Of a DNA stretch of 42,875 bases, positions 1-6,978 are shown one piece after another. Below the pieces are notes generated by a model. It had not been told where the DNA came from, ran no database searches, and was given only the letters and a program-made list of their open reading frames with translations. The number at the start of each line of letters is the position of its first letter. Position 1 is the stretch's first letter. Position numbers and translations under genes: made by a program. Origin of the DNA: a virus; IMG/VR virus record IMGVR_UViG_3300009093_000074, positions 1 through 42,875 of that record. One strand, written 5' to 3'.

Positions 1-30
1 CTGGCCGCTCCAAATCAGGAGGAATTTCCC

Positions 31-453
31 ATGCACCTCAAGCCAGTTTCCCAGTGGACCTATGCCCTTTATCGAGTCGATTATCGCGAGACCGAAGACG
101 GGCCGATTGGTCTGACAAAGTATTTCATCGCCGCGAATGACAGCCATTTGGAAAGCGATATCCAAGAGTTTTGGCCATCGCCAGCTTATCATAGGTTTGA
201 CTGGGAAATCGTGCAAGACAACGTGACAGGGCCAAAAGTTATTGGAAACCTTTACGGGATACCCCTGCATGAAAGCGGGCATGAGGCTGGAAGGCGGATG
301 GCCGAGAGTCTTTTCGTGACTTACGATTTGGCCAGTCATGAGACAGTTTCGGAGCCTATGCAGAAAGAGGAGGCTCTGGCTTTTGCGCGGGAATATAGCA
401 ATCGCTCAGCTTGTCAAGTTTTGCCAATTACAGACGCGAGGGCGAGGACATGA
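31..453 (+). CDS. Hypothetical early protein, 140 aa
   Basis: A 140-residue soluble protein of no family I recognise. The start is well supported by an AGGAGG Shine-Dalgarno 8-10 bases upstream. The sequence is mixed and slightly acidic, with several aromatic residues in the first third and no signal peptide or membrane segment. Its stop overlaps the start of the next gene (ATGA-type), so the two are probably translationally coupled. It is the first complete gene of a long plus-strand array; the 30 bases before it hold only its ribosome binding site. Function unknown. Confidence 0.7.
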   Translation: MHLKPVSQWTYALYRVDYRETEDGPIGLTKYFIAANDSHLESDIQEFWPSPAYHRFDWEIVQDNVTGPKVIGNLYGIPLHESGHEAGRRMAESLFVTYDLASHETVSEPMQKEEALAFAREYSNRSACQVLPITDARART

Positions 454-617
454 GTGTCTGGATTAGAACTTGCCAGGAATGTGGGTATAAACAGCCTTCT
501 AAGCCTCCGGCGGAATATAAGTCCGACACATGGCGAGATATTAAATGCAAGCGCTGCAAATCTATGGCGCTTGATTATGGTTCCGTCAAACAGGACAAGC
601 CGGAGGATGACGAATGA
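450..617 (+). CDS. Small zinc-ribbon protein, 55 aa
   Basis: A 55-residue protein with two CxxC knuckles (CQEC near residue 8 and CKRC near residue 33), the pattern of a structural zinc ribbon. Such small phage proteins usually bind nucleic acid or a host protein, but nothing here fixes the target. I start it at 450, not at an in-frame ATG 39 bases upstream, because GAGGA lies just before 450 and this gives an ATGA overlap with the preceding stop. The tail is acidic and ends in four acidic residues. Confidence 0.7.
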   Translation: MSVWIRTCQECGYKQPSKPPAEYKSDTWRDIKCKRCKSMALDYGSVKQDKPEDDE

Positions 618-925
618 CCTCGCAGGGTGAAACGACAATCCGACTTTCGGGCAATGGCGACCTTGTTTTGTCCCTCCCCGACAAAACGGGCCTTATTCAC
701 GAGCTTGTGTTGCAGCAGGGCAAAGTGGAGCAAATCCTGCGCCATCTCCTTGCCCGGCAAGGCCAGCCGGGAGTCGGGCCGCGAGTCGGGCGCGAGGCCG
801 GAGCGACTTGGCGCTTCCTGCTGGAAAGCGGCCTCTTGGCAACAGCGAAGAAAATCCCCACTGGCGCGAGCGGCCTCGGCAAGCCCCTTTCCAGTCAGGC
901 CAAGGCGGAGGATTTGGGGCTATGA
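614..925 (+). CDS. Hypothetical protein with DLGL C-terminus, 103 aa
   Basis: An unrecognised 103-residue protein. The first third looks like a small beta-rich fold, followed by a helical stretch around residues 36-50 and a Gly/Ala/Arg-rich second half. The start overlaps the previous stop by four bases and is preceded by GGAGG. Its last residues, DLGL, are shared with the proteins ending at 7741 and 14370. In all three the codons double as the ribosome binding site of the next gene (see findings). Confidence 0.65.
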   Translation: MTSQGETTIRLSGNGDLVLSLPDKTGLIHELVLQQGKVEQILRHLLARQGQPGVGPRVGREAGATWRFLLESGLLATAKKIPTGASGLGKPLSSQAKAEDLGL

Positions 926-1104
926 GCGCAAGCGCAATTTACGAAATTATCGTCCTGCCAGCCATTGGCAAAGTCGCGCAGGGCAATCTGCCGGACCGCG
1001 CGCTTTCGCTTTTTCAGGTTTATTGCATGGTCGCCAAGAGCGGGCAAATTGTCGAGCTTCGCCGAAACGGACTGCCAGTCCGCCAGTCGGAGGCAAAGCC
1101 ATGA
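922..1104 (+). CDS. Hypothetical protein, 60 aa
   Basis: A 60-residue unrecognised protein starting at 922 on the ATGA overlap with the preceding gene; the GGAGG inside the upstream codons serves as its ribosome binding site. The frame is open further upstream, but the 922 start is favoured by this coupling. The first half is hydrophobic and mixed alpha/beta, with no clear membrane segment. Its stop again overlaps the next start, placing it within one translationally coupled run. Function unknown. Confidence 0.55.
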   Translation: MSASAIYEIIVLPAIGKVAQGNLPDRALSLFQVYCMVAKSGQIVELRRNGLPVRQSEAKP

Positions 1105-1343
1105 CGGGCAAGCCCGGAGGGGAGAAACTAGCGACCCAGTGGGCCTTCGGCGAGCCTTCTCGCGAAGCGCAGCTGGCCAGCGTCAATACCTCTTGCCAAT
1201 TGGCAATCAAGACCTTGCGGGCGAATATGAAATTCAATGCCCCTTTTATCACGCTTGATACGCTCAAGCAACTCGACGAGCTGAAGCAGGAAATCAAATC
1301 GACCCTCCACGCGAAAGCGTATGGGCAAGGCAGGGGAAAGTAA
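1101..1343 (+). CDS. Hypothetical protein, 80 aa
   Basis: An 80-residue protein that appears mainly helical, with a Lys/Gln/Glu-rich stretch at residues 50-70 that could form a short coiled coil, and a basic C-terminus. It starts on an ATGA overlap and its TAA stop shares bases with the ATG of the tiny membrane protein that follows (TAATG). I do not recognise the family. The frame is open far upstream but the coupled start is the most plausible. Confidence 0.55.
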   Translation: MTGKPGGEKLATQWAFGEPSREAQLASVNTSCQLAIKTLRANMKFNAPFITLDTLKQLDELKQEIKSTLHAKAYGQGRGK

Positions 1344-1453
1344 TGCCCCTGACAGTCATTTTGCTTTTGCCACTCGTAATCGTGGTTCATGTTATGTTGA
1401 ACGGCCACGGGCAAGGGCACAAACGCAGCAGTCGAAAGAGAAGGAGGCACTAA
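1343..1453 (+). CDS. Tiny membrane protein with basic tail, 36 aa
   Basis: A 36-residue ORF whose first 19 residues are almost all hydrophobic (Leu, Val and Ile after Met-Pro), followed by a strongly basic tail (KRSSRKRRRH). This is the layout of a single-pass membrane micro-protein whose basic tail stays cytoplasmic. It starts on a TAATG overlap with the preceding gene and ends one base before the next start, within range of that gene's AGGAGG. A pinholin or envelope-modifying role is possible but not shown. Too short for standard gene callers; the tight coupling supports it. Confidence 0.45.
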   Translation: MPLTVILLLPLVIVVHVMLNGHGQGHKRSSRKRRRH

Positions 1454-1454
1454 A

Positions 1455-1679
1455 ATGCCAGCCAAAACCTATGGCGCCCTTAATCCAGAACAACTCGCTA
1501 GCCTATTCGAAATGAGGCAAAAAATTGCCGAGAACATGCGGGATGGGGCCAAGACGACGCTTGATAAAGCGCTCGCAGGAAGGGAAGCAGTGTGCTTCAA
1601 AGAAGCTGCTTGGATTGTCCGCAATACCGAATTTGTCGGCTGGGACGCGGCCAGTCGAATTGTGGAGGAAATCCCATGA
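1455..1679 (+). CDS. Hypothetical protein, 74 aa
   Basis: A 74-residue, probably all-helical protein preceded by a strong AAGGAGG eight bases before ATG. The helices fall around residues 8-30 and 35-70. There are no cysteine clusters or membrane segments. Its stop overlaps the start of a 19-codon hydrophobic ORF. The family is not recognised and the function is unknown. Confidence 0.6.
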   Translation: MPAKTYGALNPEQLASLFEMRQKIAENMRDGAKTTLDKALAGREAVCFKEAAWIVRNTEFVGWDAASRIVEEIP

Positions 1680-1735
1680 CCCCTATCGCAGTGGGAATGT
1701 TTGTGATTTTTGTTCTAATCGTCCTTGCGGCCTAA
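1676..1735 (+). CDS. Possible 19-aa hydrophobic micro-protein
   Basis: A 19-codon ORF on an ATGA overlap with the previous gene, behind GGAGG. Apart from Thr2 and Pro3 every residue is hydrophobic or small (Ile, Val, Phe, Leu, Ala, Gly, Met), enough for one membrane helix. It resembles the other tiny hydrophobic ORFs at 1343, 4798 and 16466. At this length chance cannot be excluded; coupling and composition are the only support. Confidence 0.3.
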   Translation: MTPIAVGMFVIFVLIVLAA

Positions 1736-1774
1736 CAGTCACCAGCTTGCCAGCCAAAAATCGGAGAAATTCAA

Positions 1775-2242
1775 ATGGAAAAAATTCTCGAATGGGCCCC
1801 GCCAGTCTGGGCCATGCCGGAGGAAATCAAAGCCCTTTGGCTCGAGGGCCTTCGAAGTGGCCGCTTTGTCCAAGGCCATTCTTGCCTTGGAAGCGGAGAG
1901 AAAGAGCGCTGTTGCCTCGGTGTTTTGATCCAGGTAATGCTGGAGGCAGACGCCATCCCCCTGGGTTGGGAAGTCAATCTTCCGGAGGAAAACAACCCTG
2001 AATTGACAGTTAGGAAACACGAGAGCGGCGACTCGATAAGAGGCATTATTCCAGTTCCTTGGCAAGATGCTCTGGGCTTGACTAAGCCAGTCTCGGAAGA
2101 GGAATTGAAGATCGATCATATCGACCCGGAAGATCGCGAGATAGCGCATGATTTTCTCATCAATCGGAACGATGCCCATGACGGGAAACCGGAGCACTGG
2201 ACTTTCGCGCAAATCGCAGACTGGGTTGAGAAAAATCTCTAA
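1775..2242 (+). CDS. Hypothetical protein, 155 aa
   Basis: A 155-residue soluble protein of unknown function. The central part carries two cysteines in a GxxERCCLG context, resembling small phage proteins that begin with a pattern of a Trp/Leu helix followed by a Cys-Cys-Leu-Gly turn, but I cannot name a family. The C-terminus ends in a helix with an ADWVEKNL-type tail. The start follows an AATCGGAG leader element shared with three other genes, which provides the ribosome binding site (GGAG, 9 bases from ATG). Confidence 0.65.
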   Translation: MEKILEWAPPVWAMPEEIKALWLEGLRSGRFVQGHSCLGSGEKERCCLGVLIQVMLEADAIPLGWEVNLPEENNPELTVRKHESGDSIRGIIPVPWQDALGLTKPVSEEELKIDHIDPEDREIAHDFLINRNDAHDGKPEHWTFAQIADWVEKNL

Positions 2243-2299
2243 TTGCCAGTCAAATCCGCCAGCTTGGGGCTGGTGCCAACCGAAATCGGAGCAATTTCC

Positions 2300-3025
2300 A
2301 TGATCAATGACGCAGATAAGAAAGCAATGGCCTTCAAGATCAAGGCCCTGCTAGCCAAGACCACCGAGGCGGGCTGTTCGGAGGCCGAGGCCATGATGGC
2401 CGCGCATAAGGCCAAGGAGTTGCTGGACAAGTATCAGATCGACCTTTCCGAGCTCGACCTCCGGGAGGAGGGCACGAGTGAGGCCAGCGTGGCGCGAAAT
2501 ATCATCGCGACGGAACTGCAAAAACAGGTCGGGCGCTATTGTGAGGTCAAAAGCTGGCAGAGCCCAGCAGAAGGGAAGCTCAAATTTTTGGGCCTACAAA
2601 GCGATGTTTTCTTCGCCGAGTGGCTTTTGCTGGCCCTCACCAGCTTTGTCCAACGCAAGACCCTGGACTACAGCATGAACGCCGCGAAGATTTACCAAAA
2701 TGAGGTGAATGAATTCCAAATCGGCTGTATCAGGCGGATCAATGCGAGGTTGAAGGAGGAAATCGAACGCCGAGACGCGGAGAGGGCCAGCCAGGTCATT
2801 AACTCCACAGGGCGGAGCCTCATGGTCTTGAAGGACCAGATCGTGACTGAGGCCTGGGTCAAGAAGAATTTGAACCTCTCAAACAGAGGCGGAACCAATC
2901 GCGGAGCCCCAGCTTCCCAGCACTACATGGCGGGCCACGCAGCCGGAGGGGAGGCCCGATTTGCCCGGCCCGTCGCGAGGGATGAATTCCAGACTCGCCA
3001 GCTGACAGCGGGGGCAAAGAAATGA
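2300..3025 (+). CDS. DUF2786 family protein, 241 aa
   Basis: The N-terminal 50 residues match the DUF2786 pattern: a helix with KIKALLAKT, then EAEAMMAAHKAKELL and a short Tyr-Gln-Ile-Asp segment. This domain is common in phage and bacterial proteins of unknown biochemical role. The rest is helical with a charged region around residues 160-190 and a Gly/Ala/Arg-rich low-complexity tail. A TTG codon 57 bases upstream also opens the frame. I prefer the ATG at 2300 because it follows the AATCGGAG leader element and leaves that leader untranslated. Family assignment is by eye. Confidence 0.75.
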   Translation: MINDADKKAMAFKIKALLAKTTEAGCSEAEAMMAAHKAKELLDKYQIDLSELDLREEGTSEASVARNIIATELQKQVGRYCEVKSWQSPAEGKLKFLGLQSDVFFAEWLLLALTSFVQRKTLDYSMNAAKIYQNEVNEFQIGCIRRINARLKEEIERRDAERASQVINSTGRSLMVLKDQIVTEAWVKKNLNLSNRGGTNRGAPASQHYMAGHAAGGEARFARPVARDEFQTRQLTAGAKK

Positions 3026-3072
3026 TCAGTCAGCAGGAATAAAACAGCGTCGAGTAAAGGAGTTGCGTCATC

Positions 3073-3285
3073 ATGGCTGATTTGATTTTAGAACCTATCT
3101 TGGGGCCGATCATGACAGAGGGGAAACTTTCCGTCAATCTCCGGGTTACGAAGATCAACGCGAAGCTGGCCAGCAAGAGGATTGTCTTGGAGCTTGGGGG
3201 CATCGAGATTTCGATCCCATTGGCGGAGGTGGACGGGCTTCTCGCCTCTCTAATCGAAGAACGCAATAAGGGTCTGAATTTATAG
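3073..3285 (+). CDS. Hypothetical protein, 70 aa
   Basis: A 70-residue protein preceded by AAGGAG at a normal distance. Alternating hydrophobic residues suggest a small beta-rich fold with a final helix. No motif is recognised. It is followed by a 295-base region with no confident gene. Confidence 0.6.
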   Translation: MADLILEPILGPIMTEGKLSVNLRVTKINAKLASKRIVLELGGIEISIPLAEVDGLLASLIEERNKGLNL

Positions 3286-3580
3286 TCGAGCCAGTCCTGC
3301 GTTTCGGCTATGAACCAATGGGGAGGGCTGCCAGACAAAGGCGGGGCCTCCCCAAAGGGCTGCAACCGCCAGACACCAGCTTGAAGGGAGGTGAAAGAAA
3401 ATGAGGCGCCGAGACCAAGGGCACTGCCCTTCCAGTCTTAAATGCCTTGCTTCGCAAATCACCCACTGAAGTCCCCCAAATAGGGGCAGGATCGATTTCA
3501 ACAGACCTTCAGTAAGTCGAGTCGATCCTGCTCTGCCAGACACCAGCCAGGGCACTGGCAAAGACAATCGGAGAAAGAAA
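3286..3580. other. Structured intergenic region
   Basis: The longest stretch of the early region without a confident gene. It contains a 7-bp GGGGAGG/CCTCCCC inverted repeat (from about 3317 to 3355), a 9-bp perfect inverted repeat CAGGATCGA/TCGATCCTG (3487-3495 and 3522-3530), and two exact copies of the 13-mer GCCAGACACCAGC (3368-3380 and 3535-3547). One short ORF with an excellent ribosome binding site lies inside and is listed separately. I see no tRNA fold or standard promoter. It may be a leader or a small regulatory RNA. Confidence 0.5.
3401..3469 (+). CDS. Possible 22-aa peptide
   Basis: A 22-codon ORF preceded by AAGGGAGGTG, the strongest Shine-Dalgarno match in the neighbourhood, at good spacing from ATG. 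The peptide begins with three arginines and contains two cysteines. It could be a real micro-protein or a leader peptide that controls the gene at 3581. The ribosome binding site is the only evidence. Confidence 0.3.
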   Translation: MRRRDQGHCPSSLKCLASQITH

Positions 3581-4066
3581 ATGCGCGGAATTCTTATCGA
3601 TGCCACCAGTCGGGCCATTAGCGAAATCACTCTTCCAGACATCAAGTATGGAGACTTGGACGAAGCCGATTATAGGGCCAATTGGGAGGGGATGAAAAAG
3701 CTCTTGGAGACCACCATCGTCGAACCCGTTCGAATGGGCGCGGCCCAATTGTGGGTCGATGAGGAGGGCCTCTTGAAGCCTGAGCCAGGGCCTTTCTTCC
3801 GCCTCGGGATTCCAGGAGCCTATGGGCCGATTATTTCGAAAAAGGGCATCTTGCTGGGCTGTCAAGGCCCGGAGGGCGATCCGAGCGATTTCCCCTTTGC
3901 CATGAGCAAAGTCTGGGGCCTCATCGATTGGCTCCCCGAAGGGACCAAATTCTTGGAGATCGAAACCCGCAAGGGCGAGACCGAGCACCCAGTCCTGGGC
4001 AAGCTGACAGCCATCAATCGGGTTTCGATTTTCCAGACCCCAGACGGGAAGAGGATCGAGCAATGA
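3581..4066 (+). CDS. Hypothetical protein, DUF3846-like, 161 aa
   Basis: A 161-residue protein beginning with an ILIDATSRAISE pattern, followed by a helix, a QLWVDEEGLLKP segment and an FRLGI strand. This order (strand, helix, 'VDEEGLL', glycine-rich strand) recalls DUF3846 phage proteins, but I assign it only tentatively. The second half contains an FAMSKVWGLI-type helix. It is preceded by the AATCGGAG element and its stop overlaps the helix-turn-helix gene that follows. Confidence 0.6.
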   Translation: MRGILIDATSRAISEITLPDIKYGDLDEADYRANWEGMKKLLETTIVEPVRMGAAQLWVDEEGLLKPEPGPFFRLGIPGAYGPIISKKGILLGCQGPEGDPSDFPFAMSKVWGLIDWLPEGTKFLEIETRKGETEHPVLGKLTAINRVSIFQTPDGKRIEQ

Positions 4067-4350
4067 GTCGCCCCTCGTCAGTCACCAATGTTATCAAATT
4101 CAAACCAAGGACCTTTACCAGTGCGGAGGCGGTCATTGACGCTCTGCGAAGCGAGCTCTTCGCCAGTGGCCGCTCGTGGAGCGATATTGCCAAACAGGCC
4201 AACTGCTCGCCATCGACAGTGCAGAGGCTCGCCAGCGGGAAAACCAAGTGGCCCGCGAGGACGACGCTCTTTCCACTCCTTGCCAGCTTGGACTTGGAAT
4301 TTACTTTCCAACGCAAAATCCGGAGGGCTCCCGATGCCCGGAATTCTTGA
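4063..4350 (+). CDS. Helix-turn-helix DNA-binding protein, 95 aa
   Basis: A 95-residue protein with a Cro/CI-type helix-turn-helix at about residues 40-65: SWSDIAKQANCSPSTVQRLASGKT, where the first helix ends at ANC and the recognition helix is STVQRLA. The C-terminal segment is basic (QRKIRRAP). This is the layout of a small phage transcription regulator. It is coupled to the preceding gene by an ATGA overlap, and its end overlaps the next gene by 17 bases. Its operator is not evident; the nearby 9-bp inverted repeat at 3487-3530 is one candidate. Confidence 0.7.
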   Translation: MSRPSSVTNVIKFKPRTFTSAEAVIDALRSELFASGRSWSDIAKQANCSPSTVQRLASGKTKWPARTTLFPLLASLDLEFTFQRKIRRAPDARNS

Positions 4351-4570
4351 CCAGTCGCCCGAGGGCGGGGTCTACCTCGGGGACGGGGTCTATTGCAAAT
4401 TCGATGGCTTCCAGCTCTGGTTGACAGTCGGCCATCATCAGAACACGCCCCTCGTGGCTCTGGAGCCAAGTGTCTTCGCCGAGCTCCTTCGAGTGGCCCG
4501 CCAGATCAATCAATTCGCGGGACAGGAGCACTTTCTTGGCGCTGGCTTCGAGGGAGTTCGCCAGTCATGA
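4334..4570 (+). CDS. Conserved phage protein with GDGVY motif, 78 aa
   Basis: A 78-residue protein containing VYLGDGVYCKFDGFQLWLT followed by ALEPSVFAELLR. This pattern (GDGVY, FDG, a hydrophobic strand, then LEP and a helix) recurs in small phage proteins of unknown function. It probably forms a compact beta hairpin plus helix. GGAGG precedes the ATG. It overlaps the genes on both sides. Confidence 0.65.
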   Translation: MPGILDQSPEGGVYLGDGVYCKFDGFQLWLTVGHHQNTPLVALEPSVFAELLRVARQINQFAGQEHFLGAGFEGVRQS

Positions 4571-4797
4571 AACTTCTTATTGATGCAGATCGACTTGCCC
4601 AGCTTATCGGGAGGAAGGACGAGTCCCTGGGCGAGGCTCTAGTCGCGGATATTGAGGCGATAAGGGGGATTTCGCTCTCCGAAGTCGCCAGAAATCTGGC
4701 AGTTTCGTCCTTCGAGACGGGCTATGCAGCGGCGCTGACGAATGTCGTTCGAATTCTCGAGGCGCCTTGCCAGACACCAGCGAAGGGAGAGTCTTAA
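4567..4797 (+). CDS. Hypothetical protein, 76 aa
   Basis: A 76-residue acidic helical protein coupled to the preceding gene by an ATGA overlap. It has hydrophobic heptad-like spacing at residues 1-15 and 45-65 and no recognised motif. Its 3' end carries a copy of the GCCAGACACCAGC element (4769-4781) and the AGGGAGAG ribosome binding site for the next gene. Function unknown. Confidence 0.55.
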   Translation: MKLLIDADRLAQLIGRKDESLGEALVADIEAIRGISLSEVARNLAVSSFETGYAAALTNVVRILEAPCQTPAKGES

Positions 4798-4929
4798 ATG
4801 GCAATGCTAGTTTTCGCGATATGTTTTCTGTCGACATTCGCAGTTGGAATGGCAACGAGAAGTCCCCTCATCGGCTTCGGGGCAGGAATGCTTGTTCTTT
4901 GTGGGTTCTTTTTTGCAGGAGTGCATTAA
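4798..4929 (+). CDS. Small two-helix membrane protein, 43 aa
   Basis: A 43-residue ORF directly after the previous stop. The first 20 residues and the last 20 are hydrophobic and are separated by a polar turn with one arginine (ATRSP). This predicts two membrane helices in a hairpin, as in class II holins, though they are usually longer. AGGGAGAG lies about 9 bases upstream of ATG, and the stop overlaps the next start (TAATG). Role unknown; a holin-like or superinfection-exclusion role is conceivable. Confidence 0.45.
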   Translation: MAMLVFAICFLSTFAVGMATRSPLIGFGAGMLVLCGFFFAGVH

Positions 4930-5264
4930 TGCCAATCACGCAAGCGAAGCATCTCGAATTGCTCATCGCGGCAGAAGACGCCATGCAAGGGCTCGGGCAA
5001 TTTCAGGAGCTGATTTTGAGGCAATTCACTCTGGCCGAGGCCTCGGGCCAGTGGGAAGACCTTTTTCGGGAGCTTATTTTGCTGGGCCAAGCGGAATACA
5101 TGCTCCGCGACCCCGCGAAGACGAAACTTGTCATTCAGCTGGAACGTCAGTTTTACTCCCCCACCAGATTGGGGATCAACCGGCGGGCCAAGCAGGCGCA
5201 AGCGCGGAGGCGGGCCAAGGCTTCGCCAGACACTAGCCAATTCAATTCAGAAAATGACGATTAA
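4929..5264 (+). CDS. Hypothetical helical protein, 111 aa
   Basis: A 111-residue, almost wholly helical protein with amphipathic helices around residues 5-30, 35-50 and 60-75. A very basic segment follows (RRAKQAQARRRAK, residues 85-97), then an acidic tail. The basic run suggests contact with nucleic acid, but no known domain is visible. It starts on a TAATG overlap with the membrane protein upstream. Confidence 0.6.
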   Translation: MPITQAKHLELLIAAEDAMQGLGQFQELILRQFTLAEASGQWEDLFRELILLGQAEYMLRDPAKTKLVIQLERQFYSPTRLGINRRAKQAQARRRAKASPDTSQFNSENDD

Positions 5265-5287
5265 CTCAAAAGAGGGACTGGCAGAAA

Positions 5288-5479
5288 ATGACAACTTTGA
5301 TAAAGTGCTTGCAATGCGGGAAGACCTTTCCCCTCCGGGCCGAGGCCCCGCATAAGAAATTCCACAGCGCGAAGTGTCGATATGATTGGCACGCTGCCAG
5401 ACGCAAAATGGCGCTTCGCCAGATGATTGAACGGGAGGGCGCGCCCCAGCTGCCAGTCGAGGATGAGGCAGCAGAATGA
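5288..5479 (+). CDS. Small zinc-finger protein, 63 aa
   Basis: A 63-residue protein with CLQCGKTF at residues 8-15 and FHSAKCRYDWH at about 26-36. The spacing of Cys2 and then His/Cys matches a common small phage zinc finger with an FxSxxCRxxWH signature. The rest is a basic helix and an acidic tail. It is probably a nucleic-acid binding accessory protein. Its stop overlaps the next start (ATGA). Confidence 0.65.
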   Translation: MTTLIKCLQCGKTFPLRAEAPHKKFHSAKCRYDWHAARRKMALRQMIEREGAPQLPVEDEAAE

Positions 5480-5676
5480 CCATCGCCGCAGTCCTGGGTC
5501 TCTGGCTTGTCGCAGCAGTGTTGATCATGATCCTGCTGGAATTGGTGAAACTTCGTGAGAGGCTTCGCATTGTCGAGGCGGATTTGAGGATCATCGACAA
5601 CACTCTGGCGAAACTTTCCACGACGTTCTTGCGTCCGACTAGCAGAAATCAAGTTAACAAAACAATGGAGTATTAA
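5476..5676 (+). CDS. Membrane-anchored coiled-coil protein, 66 aa
   Basis: The first 22 residues form a clear membrane helix (Ala, Val, Leu and Ile with no charge). A leucine/isoleucine heptad region rich in Glu and Arg follows at about residues 23-50, typical of a coiled coil, then a polar tail. The layout is that of an anchored coiled-coil protein, as in small spanin-like or phage DUF proteins, but there is no lysis cassette here. It is coupled by ATGA to the zinc-finger gene. Confidence 0.6.
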   Translation: MTIAAVLGLWLVAAVLIMILLELVKLRERLRIVEADLRIIDNTLAKLSTTFLRPTSRNQVNKTMEY

Positions 5677-5677
5677 A

Positions 5678-5980
5678 ATGCCTGGCAAGATAGTTTCCCT
5701 TTCGATCACGCACTATTACGGAGACCCCGATGGGAGCTTCACGTTCCAGCACGACAGCGGGACGATATCACACAAACTGGATAAGGAGGAAATTGAAAAA
5801 ATCTGGGCTGTCGCGCATGAGGCGATTGAGAGGACAAAGCACCAGATTGCGGATCAAATTCGCCAGATCGAAACCCCAGCCCTGCTGGGCTATGACAGGA
5901 CGAAGACTATCGAAGCAGGGACGTCAGATGAGTCCTTGGTCCCAAAGCACGACGTTGATGGAAACGAAATCCCTTTTTAA
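5678..5980 (+). CDS. Hypothetical protein, 100 aa
   Basis: A 100-residue protein starting one base after the preceding stop. It appears to have an N-terminal beta part (residues 3-32), a long charged helix (36-65) and a disordered polar tail. The family is not recognised and there is no cysteine cluster or membrane segment. Confidence 0.55.
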   Translation: MPGKIVSLSITHYYGDPDGSFTFQHDSGTISHKLDKEEIEKIWAVAHEAIERTKHQIADQIRQIETPALLGYDRTKTIEAGTSDESLVPKHDVDGNEIPF

Positions 5981-6019
5981 CCGAGCGGGCGAGGCCCTCT
6001 CACAACAGCAGCAAAGGAA

Positions 6020-6553
6020 ATGAAAATGAAACTCACCAGCTTGCTCGTCGGAATGCACTTCCGACCACCAGCGAAGACGCTCCTGGCCTCCCTGCCTTCC
6101 GGGACCCCTCTGCGCCTCCAGCCCGAGCCGGAAAACCCTTTCGATCCCCTGGCCGTCGCCGTCTTCGTTTCGCCAGCGGCCTTCCCGGCTTCGCAGCTCC
6201 CTATTCTGGAAAGCGCCCTGCCGAACAACGGCTTCACGCTGGAGGAAATTCAGGCCCAAAATGAATGGCACCTCGGCTATGTGGCCGCGAGCGATGGGAA
6301 GCCTCTCGTCAAAGCGAATGCCAGCGGGGCCAATCTCGTCGGCAATGCCGAATTCCTGCCAGTGGTACAGGAACAAAACCTTTCCGGAGGGCTCTGCCAT
6401 GGGCTCCTGGGCTTCGCCGGGGACGGGTCGCCAACAGTCGTGATCGACTCAGAGGTCCCAGTTCCAATCCAGAGCGCCCTCGATGCCGAAGACGAAGATG
6501 ACAATTTGTCTTCGGGCGCTTTGGCGCTCAAATACAGCGGAGACAATAGATAA
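6020..6553 (+). CDS. HIRAN domain protein, 177 aa
   Basis: The segment of about residues 27-110 fits a HIRAN domain: a strand with LRLQPEPENPFDPLAVAVFV, then after an insertion HLGYVAASDGKPL. The NPFDPLAVAV block corresponds to the 'NPxDPxAV' core and GYV to the downstream glycine strand. In helicases such as HLTF this domain binds 3' ends of single-stranded DNA; stand-alone forms occur in phages and bacteria. The C-terminal 60 residues are acidic and probably flexible. Two close ATG codons (6020 and 6026) follow AAAGGAAA. Confidence 0.7.
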   Translation: MKMKLTSLLVGMHFRPPAKTLLASLPSGTPLRLQPEPENPFDPLAVAVFVSPAAFPASQLPILESALPNNGFTLEEIQAQNEWHLGYVAASDGKPLVKANASGANLVGNAEFLPVVQEQNLSGGLCHGLLGFAGDGSPTVVIDSEVPVPIQSALDAEDEDDNLSSGALALKYSGDNR

Positions 6554-6554
6554 A

Positions 6555-6815
6555 ATGCTGCGCGGGCCGAAACCCATTAATCGGGCAATTTCGCAAACGG
6601 CCCGCCAGCTCTTCGAAATCGCCGCCCAGCAAGGAATTTCCCGAAAGGAAATGGCCGCAGTTCTTGGGGTCGCCCAGACAACAGTCCACCATTGGGCGCG
6701 AGGCCGAAGTGACATTGGAGCCTCCGATGCCGAAGCCCTAGCGAAGTTTCTGGGCTTTCAACTTGCCCTGCAAGAAAGGAAACAAGAAAGTGAAACAAAT
6801 CGACACGGAATTTAA
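6555..6815 (+). CDS. XRE-type helix-turn-helix protein, 86 aa
   Basis: An 86-residue protein with a clear helix-turn-helix at about residues 20-45: LFEIAAQQGISRKEMAAVLG, then VAQTTVHHWARG. It continues with an ASDAEALAKFLG helix typical of XRE-family folds. It is probably a small transcription regulator. It begins one base after the HIRAN gene ends and its tail overlaps the next gene by 26 bases. This is the second HTH protein of the early block. Confidence 0.7.
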   Translation: MLRGPKPINRAISQTARQLFEIAAQQGISRKEMAAVLGVAQTTVHHWARGRSDIGASDAEALAKFLGFQLALQERKQESETNRHGI

Positions 6816-6978
6816 AATCATCTACTCCGAAAAGGGAGCCCATATCCATTGTGCCCTCTTTTCGAAACCCCTCTCCCAAGTGACCTGGCAGAAATGCGGG
6901 GACTTCGTGATTGGGGCCGAGTCCAAGCTGGACCTTTGTCGGCTCTTTGATTGCAAATGGGAGGAGAGGGAAGACTGA
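6790..6978 (+). CDS. Hypothetical protein, 62 aa (GTG start)
   Basis: A 62-residue unrecognised protein with three cysteines scattered through a probable alpha/beta fold. I start it at the GTG at 6790, which has AAGGAAAC upstream. An in-frame ATG at 6763 would add nine mostly basic residues and deepen the overlap with the helix-turn-helix gene. Its stop overlaps the next start (TGATG). Confidence 0.5.
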   Translation: MKQIDTEFKIIYSEKGAHIHCALFSKPLSQVTWQKCGDFVIGAESKLDLCRLFDCKWEERED

